A stretch of 64,000 bases of DNA, from contig DBTU01000019.1 in the NCBI GenBank assembly GCA_002307215.1, positions 124,001 through 188,000 of the forward strand, given 5' to 3'. How positions within the stretch are numbered: the stretch's first letter is position 1; every line of letters starts with the position of its first letter. The DNA comes from Lachnoclostridium sp. UBA1308 (GTDB lineage: Bacteria; Bacillota; Clostridia; Lachnospirales; Lachnospiraceae). Under the pieces are notes generated by a model. That model did no database searches. It saw only the letters and a program-made list of their open reading frames with translations, and was not told where the DNA came from. Below are positions 44,170 through 53,993 of the stretch, piece by piece. The translations under genes and the position numbers were made by a program.

Positions 44170-46505
44170 AATTCATTTCCCCCATTGTTCTTCTTTGTAA
44201 TGTACAAATTAGACCCGAAGTCGCCAAGCATTCGTACCTTTTCGTGGTAACCTGTGCCGATAAACTGATCACATAACGGAATGCCTGCTTCTAATGCCTC
44301 CTTAGAACAGGTATATGTTTCAACACAATCCCTCAGACTGTAATGGCGATTCGCTACACGCATAATCACGCCATCCGGATTTAATTCCACCGGCAGGATG
44401 TGTTTTGTCAAACCTCCAAAGCGTTCGATATAAAGTCTCTGCGGCCGTGTCCTGATTGAATACATTCCCTTTTCTAGGCCAATTACCTTCAGCTTGTCAC
44501 TGCTTTCTGCAGCAGTAGCTAAGGTCTGAAAGAATCCGGTCAATGCTACCTCTTTATCTTCGCTTACAGTTTCCCAAATGACTTTGTTCGTTTTATAGGT
44601 TCTGATTCTATAGAACCTACCGTATTGAAAGATTCTTCGATACTGTTTGTAAAATGCTATCTGATCTGTGATATCTTTTCTTTGTTCCGGGGACAAATAT
44701 TTTAAATCAAGTTCATAACCAAGACATCCAAAGCATGCAACATGAAAACGGGTGGCAAGCGGTGTTTCTCTTAAGGTCTGCTGATGCGGAACCCCTGAAA
44801 CATGTGCCCCCATGGTTGACTGTGGATAAAAATAGGACAAACCCGTCTGTATTTTTATCCGTTCGATTGGATCCGTATCATCAGAACTCCAAATCTGCGG
44901 ACTAAAGCACAGCATTCCTAAATCGAACCGATTTCCGCCACTGGAACAGCTTTCCAGCAAAATATGCGGTCGTGGTACAAAAATACGGGTTAATACCTCA
45001 TAGAGTCCAATAATATAGCGATGATAGAACTCTCCTTGATTTTGCAGGGTGGTAGAAAATGCTTCTGCAATATGACGATTCATATCCCATTTTACATAGC
45101 TCACCTCTGCTTCATCCAAAGCGGCAGTAACCTGTTCGACAATATAATCACGAACTTCCTTTTGACACAGATCCAGTACCAGTTGATTTCTCCCTAAAAC
45201 CGCTTTACGATTTGGAAGTTTTACCGCATATTCAGGATGTGTCCGGTACAACTCACTATCTTCATTCACCATTTCAGGTTCAAACCATAAGCCAAAGCCT
45301 AAACCGATTTTTCTGATTTTATCGGCAAATCCTTTCAGTCCACGAGGTAATTTTCTGGAGTTTACCGTATAATCTCCAAGTCCCGCTTTATCATCATTCC
45401 GCTTTCCAAACCAGCCGTCATCGAGTACAAATAATTCAACCCCCAGCTCTTTCGCTTCCTTGGCAAGCCGCAATAATTTTCCTTCCTTAAAATCAAAAAA
45501 ATGTGCCTCCCAATTATTTAGCAATACCGGTCTATCCTTCTTCTTAAACTCCCCTCTTACAATATGCTCGTTGATAAAATCGTGCATATGATGGCTTATG
45601 TCATTCAACCCCTGATTACTATAGCTCATCACAGCTTCCGGTGTTTCAAACTTTTCCCCCTGTGATAAATTCCACTCAAAACAGTGGGGATTAATTCCCA
45701 TACTGACACGGACATAATCCCGATCACTTTTCTCTACGGAACTGAAATGATTACCACTATAAATCAAATTGAAGGCATATACATTCCCATAGTCTTCATT
45801 TGCATCAGCTTCTGCTAATAAAAATGCAGGATTATGACGATTACTGCTTGCTCCTGTTGTTGAAGAATTAATGGTTATTCCATAAGAAACAGGGTGTTTA
45901 TGTAAATTTGCTTCTTTAATCCATGCACCATCCAGAGTATACATCAAAAAGCACTCGTCCGGCATATCCAGTGACATGCTCATGATGCGCCGGATAGTGA
46001 GCGGTGCTTTAGCTTCATTCCTTACAACAGCTCTTCTTGTTATCACATCTGTTTGTTCATAAACCGAATAATATATATCAATATAAACAGGAAATATCTT
46101 GTCCTTTAATGTAATGATTATAGTCTGATTTCCTCCATAGGCGGTAGGTAAGGTATCCATAGGAACACTTTCCTCCAGCAGTTTATGACTGTCATAAATA
46201 AAGTCTGTAACAAAACTGCCATCCGGCATTTTAAATTCCGTCGGACTTTGACGATAATCTCCACGCCCATTGTCCGACCATTCCAAGCACATGCTATCCA
46301 AGGCATACACATTGTCTTCTTGATTGTATAAAACACTGCTGCCCACCTGAATCGACCGTTTCTCAGCTAAAACGTCTGACCTATCACTTTTACTTAACAA
46401 ATTCCCGTAATAAATATGCACTAAATGACCATACTTTGTTTTCTGAAACAAATATGATGTATGCTCTGTATCTAATCGAAAGGCGGTTTCCTGAATTGTA
46501 ATCAA
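44166..46505 (-). CDS. GH36 alpha-galactosidase
   Basis: A 779-residue enzyme of the usual GH36 length, releasing alpha-linked galactose from raffinose-family sugars, melibiose or galactomannan. An N-terminal beta-supersandwich (about 1-320) precedes the barrel, which shows LFVLDDGWFGKRNDD, the nucleophile Asp in YVKWDMNRHI (about 474), CSSGGNRFDLGML and the acid Asp in IWSSDDTDPIERI (about 542). No signal peptide. The start is TTG at 46505 with GGGGAG 6 nt upstream. Follows GH1 by 15 bp and overlaps the symporter gene by 4 nt. Confidence 0.95.
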   Translation of the reverse strand: MITIQETAFRLDTEHTSYLFQKTKYGHLVHIYYGNLLSKSDRSDVLAEKRSIQVGSSVLYNQEDNVYALDSMCLEWSDNGRGDYRQSPTEFKMPDGSFVTDFIYDSHKLLEESVPMDTLPTAYGGNQTIIITLKDKIFPVYIDIYYSVYEQTDVITRRAVVRNEAKAPLTIRRIMSMSLDMPDECFLMYTLDGAWIKEANLHKHPVSYGITINSSTTGASSNRHNPAFLLAEADANEDYGNVYAFNLIYSGNHFSSVEKSDRDYVRVSMGINPHCFEWNLSQGEKFETPEAVMSYSNQGLNDISHHMHDFINEHIVRGEFKKKDRPVLLNNWEAHFFDFKEGKLLRLAKEAKELGVELFVLDDGWFGKRNDDKAGLGDYTVNSRKLPRGLKGFADKIRKIGLGFGLWFEPEMVNEDSELYRTHPEYAVKLPNRKAVLGRNQLVLDLCQKEVRDYIVEQVTAALDEAEVSYVKWDMNRHIAEAFSTTLQNQGEFYHRYIIGLYEVLTRIFVPRPHILLESCSSGGNRFDLGMLCFSPQIWSSDDTDPIERIKIQTGLSYFYPQSTMGAHVSGVPHQQTLRETPLATRFHVACFGCLGYELDLKYLSPEQRKDITDQIAFYKQYRRIFQYGRFYRIRTYKTNKVIWETVSEDKEVALTGFFQTLATAAESSDKLKVIGLEKGMYSIRTRPQRLYIERFGGLTKHILPVELNPDGVIMRVANRHYSLRDCVETYTCSKEALEAGIPLCDQFIGTGYHEKVRMLGDFGSNLYITKKNNGGNEL

Positions 46506-46520
46506 AGCATTCTCCCCTTA

Positions 46521-47804
46521 TCATACGTTATATTTTTGAGACTCTACATATTGTTCATATAGATCATTTGTTACACCCTGCTGCTCAATGATTCGAGTAT
46601 AGAACTCACCTGATCTTTTCACTGTTCGTTCCTCTGTTGTGAAATTCACATGAACCAGTCCAAAACGTGCACTTTCCCCTTCGATCCATTCAAAATTATC
46701 ACAAAAGCACCAGTGATAATACCTGGTTATGGGCAAATCAGATTCCGTTATTACTTTTAAGTGTTCAAATATATATCTGCACCTGAATGTGTCCCGGTTA
46801 TCACAGGTTCCGTTTTCTGTGATATAGATCGGGCGCTCTAAAATATGATATATTTTTTCGGCACATCGAAGCAACCCTTCCGGATAAATCTCCCACCCCA
46901 AATCATTCTTTGGTGCGTCCTGTTTCGTCCCATCGCCAAAGCCCGATACGGTCGTCCGGGTGTAATAATTAATTGCAATAAAATCACAATACTCACCCGG
47001 TGAAATCTCTTTATCCCTTCTTAACGGCCATTTAAATTTACCCGTAAGCATCACTTCGGTAACAGCCCCTTGAAAAAGCCTCTCCAGTAGCTTTGCGCAT
47101 ATCCTGTGCCAAGGATTTTTTGGATTTTTGGCATCAAATACACGTACATGATTTGCAAAGCTCACCTTGGTGTCCTGAAATCCCATGTTGCGGCGCATAC
47201 TATGAATAAGTCGGTAAGCTTTGATATGGCAGATGGTCATATTAGACATGACTGCAAAAGCTTTCAAAGCGGATTTTTCTCCCGGAGGCCATTCGCCAAA
47301 ATAAAACGAATTCGTTGCGTATACATTCGGTTCGTTAATCGTTATGTACTCAGAAACAACATCTCCATAAGCTTCTATTATTAATGCTACAAAATCAAGA
47401 TAATAATGTAGGTTCTCTTTTTTTGTAAATCCACCCTTTTGCTCAAACCACATTGGATTTGTAAAGTGATGTATCGTGAGCAAAATAGAAATCCCTTTTT
47501 CCTCTAAAAAATTAAGTTCATCTCTATAATGAGCAACCGCAGCAACATCCACTTCGCCCTCTTTGGGACAAATTCTGGCCCACTCCACTCCAAGCCGATA
47601 ATACCTAATCTTCATCTTAGCCATCAGTTCTGCATCTTGTTCCCACAAATTATAATGATCCGTAGCATGTGCCGGATTAGAATGATCTTTTATTTTACCC
47701 TTATGATACCAATCATTCCAATTATGTCCGCACTCGCCGCCTTCAATCTGCGTTGCCGCTGATGCTACTCCTAATGAAAACTGATCTCTGAATTTGAACT
47801 CCAT
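46521..47804 (-). CDS. GH1 beta-glucosidase-family enzyme
   Basis: A 427-residue GH1 enzyme, slightly short for the family (usual 440-480). The acid/base Glu is in TINEPNVYA (about 158) and the nucleophile in RPIYITENGTCDN (about 330); N-terminal FSLGVASAATQIEGG is characteristic. It hydrolyses beta-glucosides or beta-galactosides; no phospho-sugar signature is evident, fitting with an unphosphorylated substrate delivered by the co-encoded symporter. GGAGG is 5 nt before the ATG. First gene of the operon, behind a near-consensus promoter. Confidence 0.93.
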   Translation of the reverse strand: MEFKFRDQFSLGVASAATQIEGGECGHNWNDWYHKGKIKDHSNPAHATDHYNLWEQDAELMAKMKIRYYRLGVEWARICPKEGEVDVAAVAHYRDELNFLEEKGISILLTIHHFTNPMWFEQKGGFTKKENLHYYLDFVALIIEAYGDVVSEYITINEPNVYATNSFYFGEWPPGEKSALKAFAVMSNMTICHIKAYRLIHSMRRNMGFQDTKVSFANHVRVFDAKNPKNPWHRICAKLLERLFQGAVTEVMLTGKFKWPLRRDKEISPGEYCDFIAINYYTRTTVSGFGDGTKQDAPKNDLGWEIYPEGLLRCAEKIYHILERPIYITENGTCDNRDTFRCRYIFEHLKVITESDLPITRYYHWCFCDNFEWIEGESARFGLVHVNFTTEERTVKRSGEFYTRIIEQQGVTNDLYEQYVESQKYNV

Positions 47805-47870
47805 AGCAGCCTCCGGTTAAAATAAAATACACTTACATACTAACATCCGATCAAAATTCCTCTTAAAATC

Positions 47871-47899
47871 ATATTATTACAATAGGTATATTCTGTCAA
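47871..47899 (-). promoter_or_regulatory. Promoter of the GH1-GH36-symporter operon
   Basis: On the minus strand, consensus TTGACA (47899-47894), a 17-bp spacer, and TAATAT (47876-47871), about 67 nt before the GH1 start codon. Confidence 0.8.
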
Positions 47900-47925
47900 T
47901 CAGTGAACTTCTCAAAGAGATTTAT

Positions 47926-48344
47926 TTACACTTCAGAGACCATCCTTACGGCAAAGTTCTTCACATCTGTTAGATCTTTTTGGTTTGGATGACTACCAGA
48001 TACAAATAATATAGCACCCTTGCAAATAAACTCCCCGATCACTTTTATCCCCTTTTCTTCGAGTATGCTGCGCACTGCGATCTGCTTTTGCTTACCGGAA
48101 GCACAACTGGTTACAAGTACTGAGCACTTGAGAATGGTGGCATCCAACCCTTTTACATACTCTAAAAGCTCAGGCATACTGACACCACCATATATACCGC
48201 CAACAATAAAAAGCAGATCAGTAGTATTCAAAACAGGATTATCTTTAATGTCTTGCACTTGAATGTTTAAAGCCGAACCAATCGCTTCCGCTATTTTTTT
48301 GAATGTTTGGTCTTTGTCGCATATACAATTGCAGTATTAGTCAT
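47926..48344 (-). pseudogene. Flavodoxin-family protein, frameshifted at an A7 run
   Basis: An ATG at 48344 with GAGGT 8 nt upstream starts MTNTAIVYATKTKHSKK, a flavodoxin-type FMN phosphate loop, but hits TAG right after an A7 run (48300-48294). Shifting by one base restores AEAIGSALNIQVQDIKDNP and the remaining 110 codons, including LLFIVGGIYGG and VSGSHPNQKD. The full product would be about 139 residues, a short flavodoxin. Either one A was lost from an A8 run, or the read is wrong, or -1 frameshifting occurs on A-AAA-AAA. Flavodoxins carry low-potential electrons. Confidence 0.75.
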
Positions 48345-48378
48345 TTTCAATAACCTCAATGAAGTGCCAATTGTTAAA

Positions 48379-49310
48379 CTATTCCACGCTTTTTAATGCT
48401 TCAACCATATTTATCCTATGCAATGCTTTATTGGTGACATGATTTACGATTAATGTAAAAATCATTGTTAATACAACGGCTATCAAATAAGACGCACCCG
48501 AAACACGCACCTTGAATGCAACATTTGCAATGCTGACATTGGACAGAATCAAATAGGTGATTCCATAACTGTTTTGCTGCATTTTGAGTAACCACAATGC
48601 CATCGGATGGAAGAGACATGGCCTTATGAGTTACAGAATCCTTCAGGTGAATATAATCTCCCAGATCCGTACCATCTGGAATCACCATTACCGTAATATC
48701 TATGTTATTTCTCTTATTGTGCAGTGTCATGGTGGTTGTCTCTAATTGCAACTCAGACTTGACCATATTTGACTTGTTCCATTCATTTGTAATATCTTTT
48801 ATTTCATCAGTGCTTAAGTCGTCTGTCACAACGATTGCATCATATACCGTTATGGTATTGAATTGGTCAGACATCAGCCCACCTACTGTATCACGTATTC
48901 CAAATCCAAATACAATGAGCATAGAACATCCTAAGATTCCTACGATTGTCATGATAGCACGCTTTTTATATCTGAAGATATTGCGGCAGGTTACTTTGTT
49001 CAGGAAATTTAATCGTTTCCATAGAAAAGGAATCCGTTCCATCAAAATCCTGTTTCCTGCTTTTGGTGCTTTCGGTCGCATCAACTCGGCAAGTATCCTG
49101 TAGGAGTTGTAAAATCTGCTTACCGGTCACGTAATCCAAAGCGCCTGTTGGTTCATCGCAAAGCATCAATTTGGGTCTTTTCGCCAATGCACGAGCGATG
49201 GAAACCCTCTGCTGTTCTCCGCCGGATAATTGAGAAGGAAAATTATCCATACGTTCGCCAAGTCCGTATTTCCTCCATATGTTTAAGTCCCGCATCCAGG
49301 GTTATACATC
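48379..49310 (-). pseudogene. Decayed ABC exporter (ATPase fused by deletion to FtsX-like permease)
   Basis: Reading leftwards, an ATPase fragment shows NFPSQLSGGEQQRVSIARAL and LMLCDEPTGALDYVTGKQIL (MacB/LolD type) with its Walker A half missing; a frame break precedes it near DAGLKHMEE. After QLLQDTC the reading shifts into a permease internal segment (LMRPKAPKAGNRILMERI, then CRNIFRYKKRAIMTIVGILG) typical of large FtsX-type permeases. Another shift near 48600 leads to the true permease end (NMVEALKSVE). Deletions and at least two frameshifts make it non-functional. The truncated TetR gene and operators to its right probably controlled it. Confidence 0.85.
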
Positions 49311-49476
49311 TCTGCAATATATATTGCCTTATTGCTTTCTAATTTTGGTAAGGGTATCAAAAGCCCACTTTTATTATGTCTATCGTCAATTTGCACAATT
49401 TTGCTTTTGAATGATAATACATAAAATCGTTCATTTGCAACACGCTTCCGCTTGGATGAAGTACGCAGTAAATCAA

Positions 49477-49521
49477 CCAACACCTGTTGGGTATGTGTCG
49501 GTTTTATCCAACACCGTGTTG
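49477..49521. promoter_or_regulatory. Two similar palindromes, probable TetR operators
   Basis: CCAACACCTGTTGG at 49477-49490 (6-bp arms) and CAACACCGTGTTG at 49509-49521 (6-bp arms) share the core CCAACACC(G)TGTTG and are about 31 bp apart. They lie 57 bp upstream of the truncated TetR gene and between it and the decayed exporter, the normal place for an autoregulatory TetR operator. Confidence 0.6.
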
Positions 49522-49577
49522 TCTTGTGATACTTCTTGTGTTAGGATTGAGAAAAAAGTAGGATCAGGAGCATCTTT

Positions 49578-49901
49578 ATGAAGAAAAATCCAGAGCAAAT
49601 CGAAATGACTCAGAAAAATATCCAGGAGGCTTTTGGGACCTTATATGCGAAACATAGTATTGATAAAATTATAGTCAAAGATATTTGCAATTTTTCCGGT
49701 TATAATCGCAGCACCTTTTATCAGTATTATGCAGATGTCTATGATGTACTTCATAAATCCGAAAACCAGCTATTGAATATGATCAACGAATTTGTTATCC
49801 GGTTTGTCAAACAAGCAGATTACCTGAATGCACTCTGCTATAATATCACTATGCTTCTTACTGTCAAATCTCGTTCTTTTCTTTTCGTCCATATAACATA
49901 A
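49578..49901 (+). pseudogene. TetR/AcrR-family regulator, C-terminally truncated
   Basis: A 107-residue product holds a good TetR DNA-binding domain (residues about 10-55: IQEAFGTLYAKHSIDKIIVK, then DICNFSGYNRSTFYQYYAD) but only about 50 residues of the ligand-binding domain instead of 130-150. The coding sequence runs into the convergent YibE/F gene with a 38-nt overlap, so the 3' part was lost at that junction. DNA binding may persist, but dimerisation is unlikely. Two palindromic operators lie upstream. Confidence 0.75.
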
Positions 49902-51015
49902 CGGAGGATATCAGTGAAACCAGCGGCAATGTCAATACAATTCCCATACCCCCGGAAATCCCCTGCATGATCTCAATTCCGGTGGAATAGGAATTGATCA
50001 TTTGAAGATAAGGAAGATCATAGGCATAATTAATCACCAGCGTGCTGAGTGAGCCGCCGACAAAGGCGATAATCAAAGTATTGGCAGTAGCTCCCATCAT
50101 ATCCCTTCCCACATTCATTCCGCTCATATAAAGCTCCCTCCGGCTCAGCTTCGGGTTCGCTTGATGAATTTCTTGAATGGCGGAAGCAATAGATAGGGCA
50201 ATGTCCATGGCTCCTCCCAGAGATGATATCAAAATACCGGCGAATAATAAATTCCCAACCGATATTCCGGTTATTTGCTGAATGCCTACTAATGTATCAA
50301 TATTGGCGACATTATACCCGGAGATCATAGCCACCTTGCCAAAGCCCCAAGCTGAGATTCCGGAAATGATAACGCCAAACACGGTTCCTAGAATTGCGGA
50401 CAGCGACTTAATACTCTGCCCGGCCAATAAAAGCATGGTAAATATTGTTGTTATGAAGCATACGATAACTGCAGACAGGATAGGAGACATACCTCTGTAA
50501 ATGGCAGGCATGAAGAAGAATAGAATAAGTAACATCGTAACGATTAAGCCGGCCACTGCTTTCAATCCGCTTTTTCCCCCGATCATCCATAGCATAACGC
50601 AAAAAAGGGCAAGGTACGCATAAATAATCCATTCCCGATCAAGACTATAAACGGATGTGATTGAAACCTCCCCTGATTCACCTGTCAGGGTTACCACCTT
50701 CGTTCCGGGGTAACAGGTTGCTCCGTAAAGACTCCCGTTGGTACTAACCGCTTTGACCTCTTCCCCCTTATGCTTTCCGTTCAAGAAACGCACCATGACC
50801 TCCTGATTACCGATGCGGCTGCCGTTTTCCTGGAGGTTATCGGTTACTATCTGTGTTACAACTGCCCGGTCAAACGACTGGGCAGAATTGGATACAATTT
50901 CCGTTTTATCAATGTTGTTCCAATACTTAAGAAAGATAAGAGATATACCGAGCAATAGAATAAGTGCGGCATAACGGATTATTTTTTTCTTCGCTTCCGA
51001 CTTCCATGGCTTCAT
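49864..51015 (-). CDS. YibE/F-family membrane protein
   Basis: A 383-residue protein with one N-terminal helix (about 15-32), an extracytoplasmic beta-rich part (about 40-125, GKHKGEEVKAVSTNG) and seven or eight further hydrophobic helices. The family core is visible: ISSLGGAMDIALSIASAIQE and GRDMMGATANTLIIAFVGGS. YibE/F proteins are widespread in Firmicutes and of unproven function, possibly transport. The ATG at 51015 follows AAAGG; a TTG directly before it is also in frame. Stands alone, with its 3' end at the truncated tetR. Confidence 0.88.
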   Translation of the reverse strand: MKPWKSEAKKKIIRYAALILLLGISLIFLKYWNNIDKTEIVSNSAQSFDRAVVTQIVTDNLQENGSRIGNQEVMVRFLNGKHKGEEVKAVSTNGSLYGATCYPGTKVVTLTGESGEVSITSVYSLDREWIIYAYLALFCVMLWMIGGKSGLKAVAGLIVTMLLILFFFMPAIYRGMSPILSAVIVCFITTIFTMLLLAGQSIKSLSAILGTVFGVIISGISAWGFGKVAMISGYNVANIDTLVGIQQITGISVGNLLFAGILISSLGGAMDIALSIASAIQEIHQANPKLSRRELYMSGMNVGRDMMGATANTLIIAFVGGSLSTLVINYAYDLPYLQMINSYSTGIEIMQGISGGMGIVLTLPLVSLISSVMLYGRKEKNEI

Positions 51016-51098
51016 CAATATTTCTTACCTTTCCTCTTCGTATTGCGCTCTTTATTATTGGATTATATCTCCATAACTTTTTTCTTATGATTACTTCA

Positions 51099-52844
51099 CT
51101 ATTTTACGGTTACTATACAGTCTATCTTCACAGCGCCGCTGGTTACGGTTATCGTTGCTGTACCGACTTTTTTAGCGGTGATAACACCGGTTTGTGCATC
51201 TACCACAGCCACAGCCTTATTAGAAGTTGCATAGGTCACTTCATCGGTTGCCTCGTCGGGTGATAAGGATGCCTGTAGGGTATAGGTCTTTCCTACACTT
51301 AAGGAAAGTGCCGTCTTGCTTAAGGTTATTATTTTGGTAGCTATCTCATCTGTTTTCTTAATTGTATAAGAGGTGTCGATTTTGTTGCCTGTGGCTACAT
51401 CATAGGTAGTAATGGTCAGTGTATCCTTTGTCACATCAACTACCGAATAAGAAGGAGTCCAAGTCTGACTTCTAGATGCAATGAAATTCTGCTGAGTTGC
51501 TATCAGCTCATAAAATTTACTACCTGTGGAAGAGTTTGCTTCCATATACAGAACACCCTGAGGATTTGTAACCATGTTGTCTGCTGCATCCTGTGTATCA
51601 GTTACAATCTTATAACACAGATTCTGCTTCTGGAACTCTGCATTTGCGGCCTCGTCCTTCAGATTTGCTGAAGCATTATAGGTCGTATGTGTCGTACCAT
51701 CGCCGCTCAACTGATAGCTTCTGGAATAGGTATGATCATGTCCCTGAAGAACCACATCAATATCATATTTGTCCAGCAATGCTGTAAGCTGTGTTCTTAA
51801 GATGATACCATCGGAATCCGAATGATCGGCACCGGATCCGTAAATGTCCTGATGGAAGGTTACGATTTTCCAAGTAACATTCGGATATGCATCTGTTGCC
51901 TTTTTAATCAACGTCTCATGATCTGCCACGTTGTAGTTATTGGTATCCAAGAAGATAAACAAGGTGTTCCCATAGGTATAATAGTAGTCATATCCTGCCT
52001 TGGTCGGTGTTGCTTCTGTAGTGGATGAATTCGGATTATTAAAATGATTTTTGTAATTTGCAGTCATAGAGTCATGATTTCCTATGGTAGTCGCTATGGG
52101 AAGGGAGGATATCAGACTGGGTGACAAATATCCTGCATACTCTATTTCCTGCTGCAGATCCTTGGCTGCACTGCCATCACTTGCGGTCTCATTAACCTGA
52201 TCACCGGCTGAAATCATAAAGCTTACGTCAGGATTTGCATTCATAGCAGACTCTAGCGTTGAATTCCAGCTAAAGGCATCATTTCTGGCTGCCAGCTCTG
52301 CTGTCTGTGCGCTCATTTCTCCGGAAGCCGTTTGTCCAACGGATGCTCCAATCTGGGGATCTCCAACATAAAGGAAAGAAAATTCCTCGGTTCCCTTAGT
52401 TTCAAATTTTCTGACTGTTGACCATTTGCCGTCAAGGTAATATTGATAATAGTACACGGAGTTAGGTTTTAAGTTGTCTAACGTAACCTTGTTGGAATAG
52501 TAAGTTACTCCGTTAAGAACCTTATACTGTTCCGATACGCCACCGGTATAGGTCGGGCTGACCATATCTCTGGTGGTGGATAAGCATAACTTTGCCTGAC
52601 TATCACCCCTGGAATACCATGCAAAATTGAGACTGCTTTCTGTTGTTCCGGGAGTAAGTGAAATTTGTTCAAAATTGCTCTTAACACTTTCCCAGCTGGC
52701 TTTCCAGTTTAACCAATCCGTAGAAATATTCATTTTGGTTGCATTATCATTCCAATGGGACGTGGCTGCAAAGGATGGTATTGCAACAGATAATGATAAT
52801 GCGACTGCGATTGTAGAAATGACAATTTTTTTCCTGAGTTTCAT
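51099..52844 (-). CDS. Secreted purple-acid-phosphatase-like metallophosphoesterase with Ig-like tail
   Basis: A 581-residue secreted protein: signal peptide (about 1-26, cleavage after SFA), N-terminal fibronectin-like domain (about 60-150), metallophosphatase domain with FLYVGDPQIG, ISAGDQVNE, TIGNHDS and VLQGHDHTYSR (about 155-420), and a C-terminal Big_2 domain (about 500-581, LSVGKTYTLQASLSPDEATD). It would hydrolyse phosphate esters outside the cell; the Big_2 domain may hold it to the wall. AGGAGG precedes the ATG. The gene is monocistronic, 81 bp before YibE/F in the same direction. Confidence 0.93.
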   Translation of the reverse strand: MKLRKKIVISTIAVALSLSVAIPSFAATSHWNDNATKMNISTDWLNWKASWESVKSNFEQISLTPGTTESSLNFAWYSRGDSQAKLCLSTTRDMVSPTYTGGVSEQYKVLNGVTYYSNKVTLDNLKPNSVYYYQYYLDGKWSTVRKFETKGTEEFSFLYVGDPQIGASVGQTASGEMSAQTAELAARNDAFSWNSTLESAMNANPDVSFMISAGDQVNETASDGSAAKDLQQEIEYAGYLSPSLISSLPIATTIGNHDSMTANYKNHFNNPNSSTTEATPTKAGYDYYYTYGNTLFIFLDTNNYNVADHETLIKKATDAYPNVTWKIVTFHQDIYGSGADHSDSDGIILRTQLTALLDKYDIDVVLQGHDHTYSRSYQLSGDGTTHTTYNASANLKDEAANAEFQKQNLCYKIVTDTQDAADNMVTNPQGVLYMEANSSTGSKFYELIATQQNFIASRSQTWTPSYSVVDVTKDTLTITTYDVATGNKIDTSYTIKKTDEIATKIITLSKTALSLSVGKTYTLQASLSPDEATDEVTYATSNKAVAVVDAQTGVITAKKVGTATITVTSGAVKIDCIVTVK

Positions 52845-53276
52845 AATTTCCTCCTATTAAGATGATTGATAGACTCACTATAGCACTCCGCTCCTGTACA
52901 AAATATCAAGATTCTGTAAAGACTTTATGTTGTAGTTGTTATTTTTTGGTATAATCTGTGTTTGTGAAAATGTTTTTTCATTTTCTTCTCTCCTGAATGA
53001 ATTTACTTTTTATTTGTCTCTAACGAGCTATTTTTCCGAAACTATTGTATAAAATAAAAATACCTTAAAAACCCATGTCATGCATGATATGTACTTTTTT
53101 TGTCTCGAGATGTGTTTTGCGACTTAAAAACAAAAAACAGGTATCCGAAAACAAATGCTTCCTAATGTTTTCAGATACCTGTTATGATAAATATAAGTTT
53201 TGCGTTATACTAACTTCTTGTCGATCGTACCAACCTCCGGTGCATTGCCTCTCGGTTAAAACCCGCTGGGGTAATA
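52845..53276. other. Intergenic gap: phosphatase promoter region and upstream terminator
   Basis: The 432-bp gap contains the terminator at 53136-53183 and AT-rich sequence before the phosphatase gene. The 53184-53276 part is more GC-rich than its surroundings and has a short open frame overlapping the SWIM gene end, but nothing I recognise. Confidence 0.45.
53136..53183 (-). terminator. Terminator of the SNF2-SWIM operon
   Basis: Arms AACAGGTATC and GATACCTGTT (10 bp perfect) extended inward by GAAAAC/GTTTTC after one mismatch, with T6-G-T5 following on the minus strand; 94 nt after the SWIM gene stop. Confidence 0.85.
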
Positions 53277-53993
53277 TCAGATTCCAAATATATCAAATAC
53301 ATCCTTTTCTGCAATCTTTCGTTCACTTTTCTTACCTGCATTCTTAAGCATATTATCTAATTTTTTCTCCATGGATTTTTTCACAAGCTCCATACTATCT
53401 ATATCACGTAGTTCAAAAAACAACTTCGGATCCGAATCAAGTCTTGCCCCGATTCCATAAAGAACAGCTGCTACATGCTTGCACATAGATGCCCTGTCCG
53501 GACAGCTACAATCAAAATGAATTTCCTTAGGAGAGGGAAACAAACCATATTTTCTTTCTTTAAATAAGACTTCCAATTCTTTAGGAAAGCTACCTCCTAC
53601 TAATTGTTCTAACGTGTCTATCCTATGATTGCATAACGCAATTACCTTATTCCATTTTTCATCAATCAATCTATCAATCTGAACAGTAACCTCATATGGC
53701 TTTCTGGAGCTTCCCTGTACTAATGCTTTCACCACACCTTTTGTTATCTTTAAATCAAGGACCGCATTATTACGAACATAGCTCCTGCCTCTTGCTATAC
53801 GGTTACTATAATCGGCATAGCTTTCCAGATTTTGATTCCATGCCTTTCCCCACCAGCTTTTTGCTAAGGTTCTTCCTTCGATTGTGATTGGTTGAATGTC
53901 CTTGTTTTTTGCTTTTAGCTTGCTTAGTGTTTTCAAGGACTTTTCTTTCTTTTCAGCCACAGATACATATGGCGCAAATTCATAATAACTCAT
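53277..53993 (-). CDS. SWIM zinc-finger protein (YwqB-like)
   Basis: A 238-residue protein. The SWIM motif CxCxnCxH is visible as FDCSCPDRASMCKHVAAVLY (about 150-170), a zinc site used for DNA or protein contacts. The N-terminal half has TLAKSWWGKAWNQNLESYAD, usual in this group. Its ATG overlaps the stop of the SNF2 helicase gene by 4 nt (ATGA), matching the ywqA-ywqB pair of Bacillus, so it probably acts as the helicase's partner in DNA metabolism. Confidence 0.9.
   Translation of the reverse strand: MSYYEFAPYVSVAEKKEKSLKTLSKLKAKNKDIQPITIEGRTLAKSWWGKAWNQNLESYADYSNRIARGRSYVRNNAVLDLKITKGVVKALVQGSSRKPYEVTVQIDRLIDEKWNKVIALCNHRIDTLEQLVGGSFPKELEVLFKERKYGLFPSPKEIHFDCSCPDRASMCKHVAAVLYGIGARLDSDPKLFFELRDIDSMELVKKSMEKKLDNMLKNAGKKSERKIAEKDVFDIFGI

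Noticed and set aside
49283..49483. 66-codon minus-strand frame ending in MYNPGCGT
   Set aside because: It reads somewhat like protein but overlaps the operator and exporter-remnant region and matches nothing I know; not enough for a call.
53190..53310. 30-codon minus-strand frame (PAGFNREAMHRRLVRSTRS) overlapping the SWIM gene end
   Set aside because: Too short and unrecognised; possibly part of a dispersed repeat, but no second copy is in the window.
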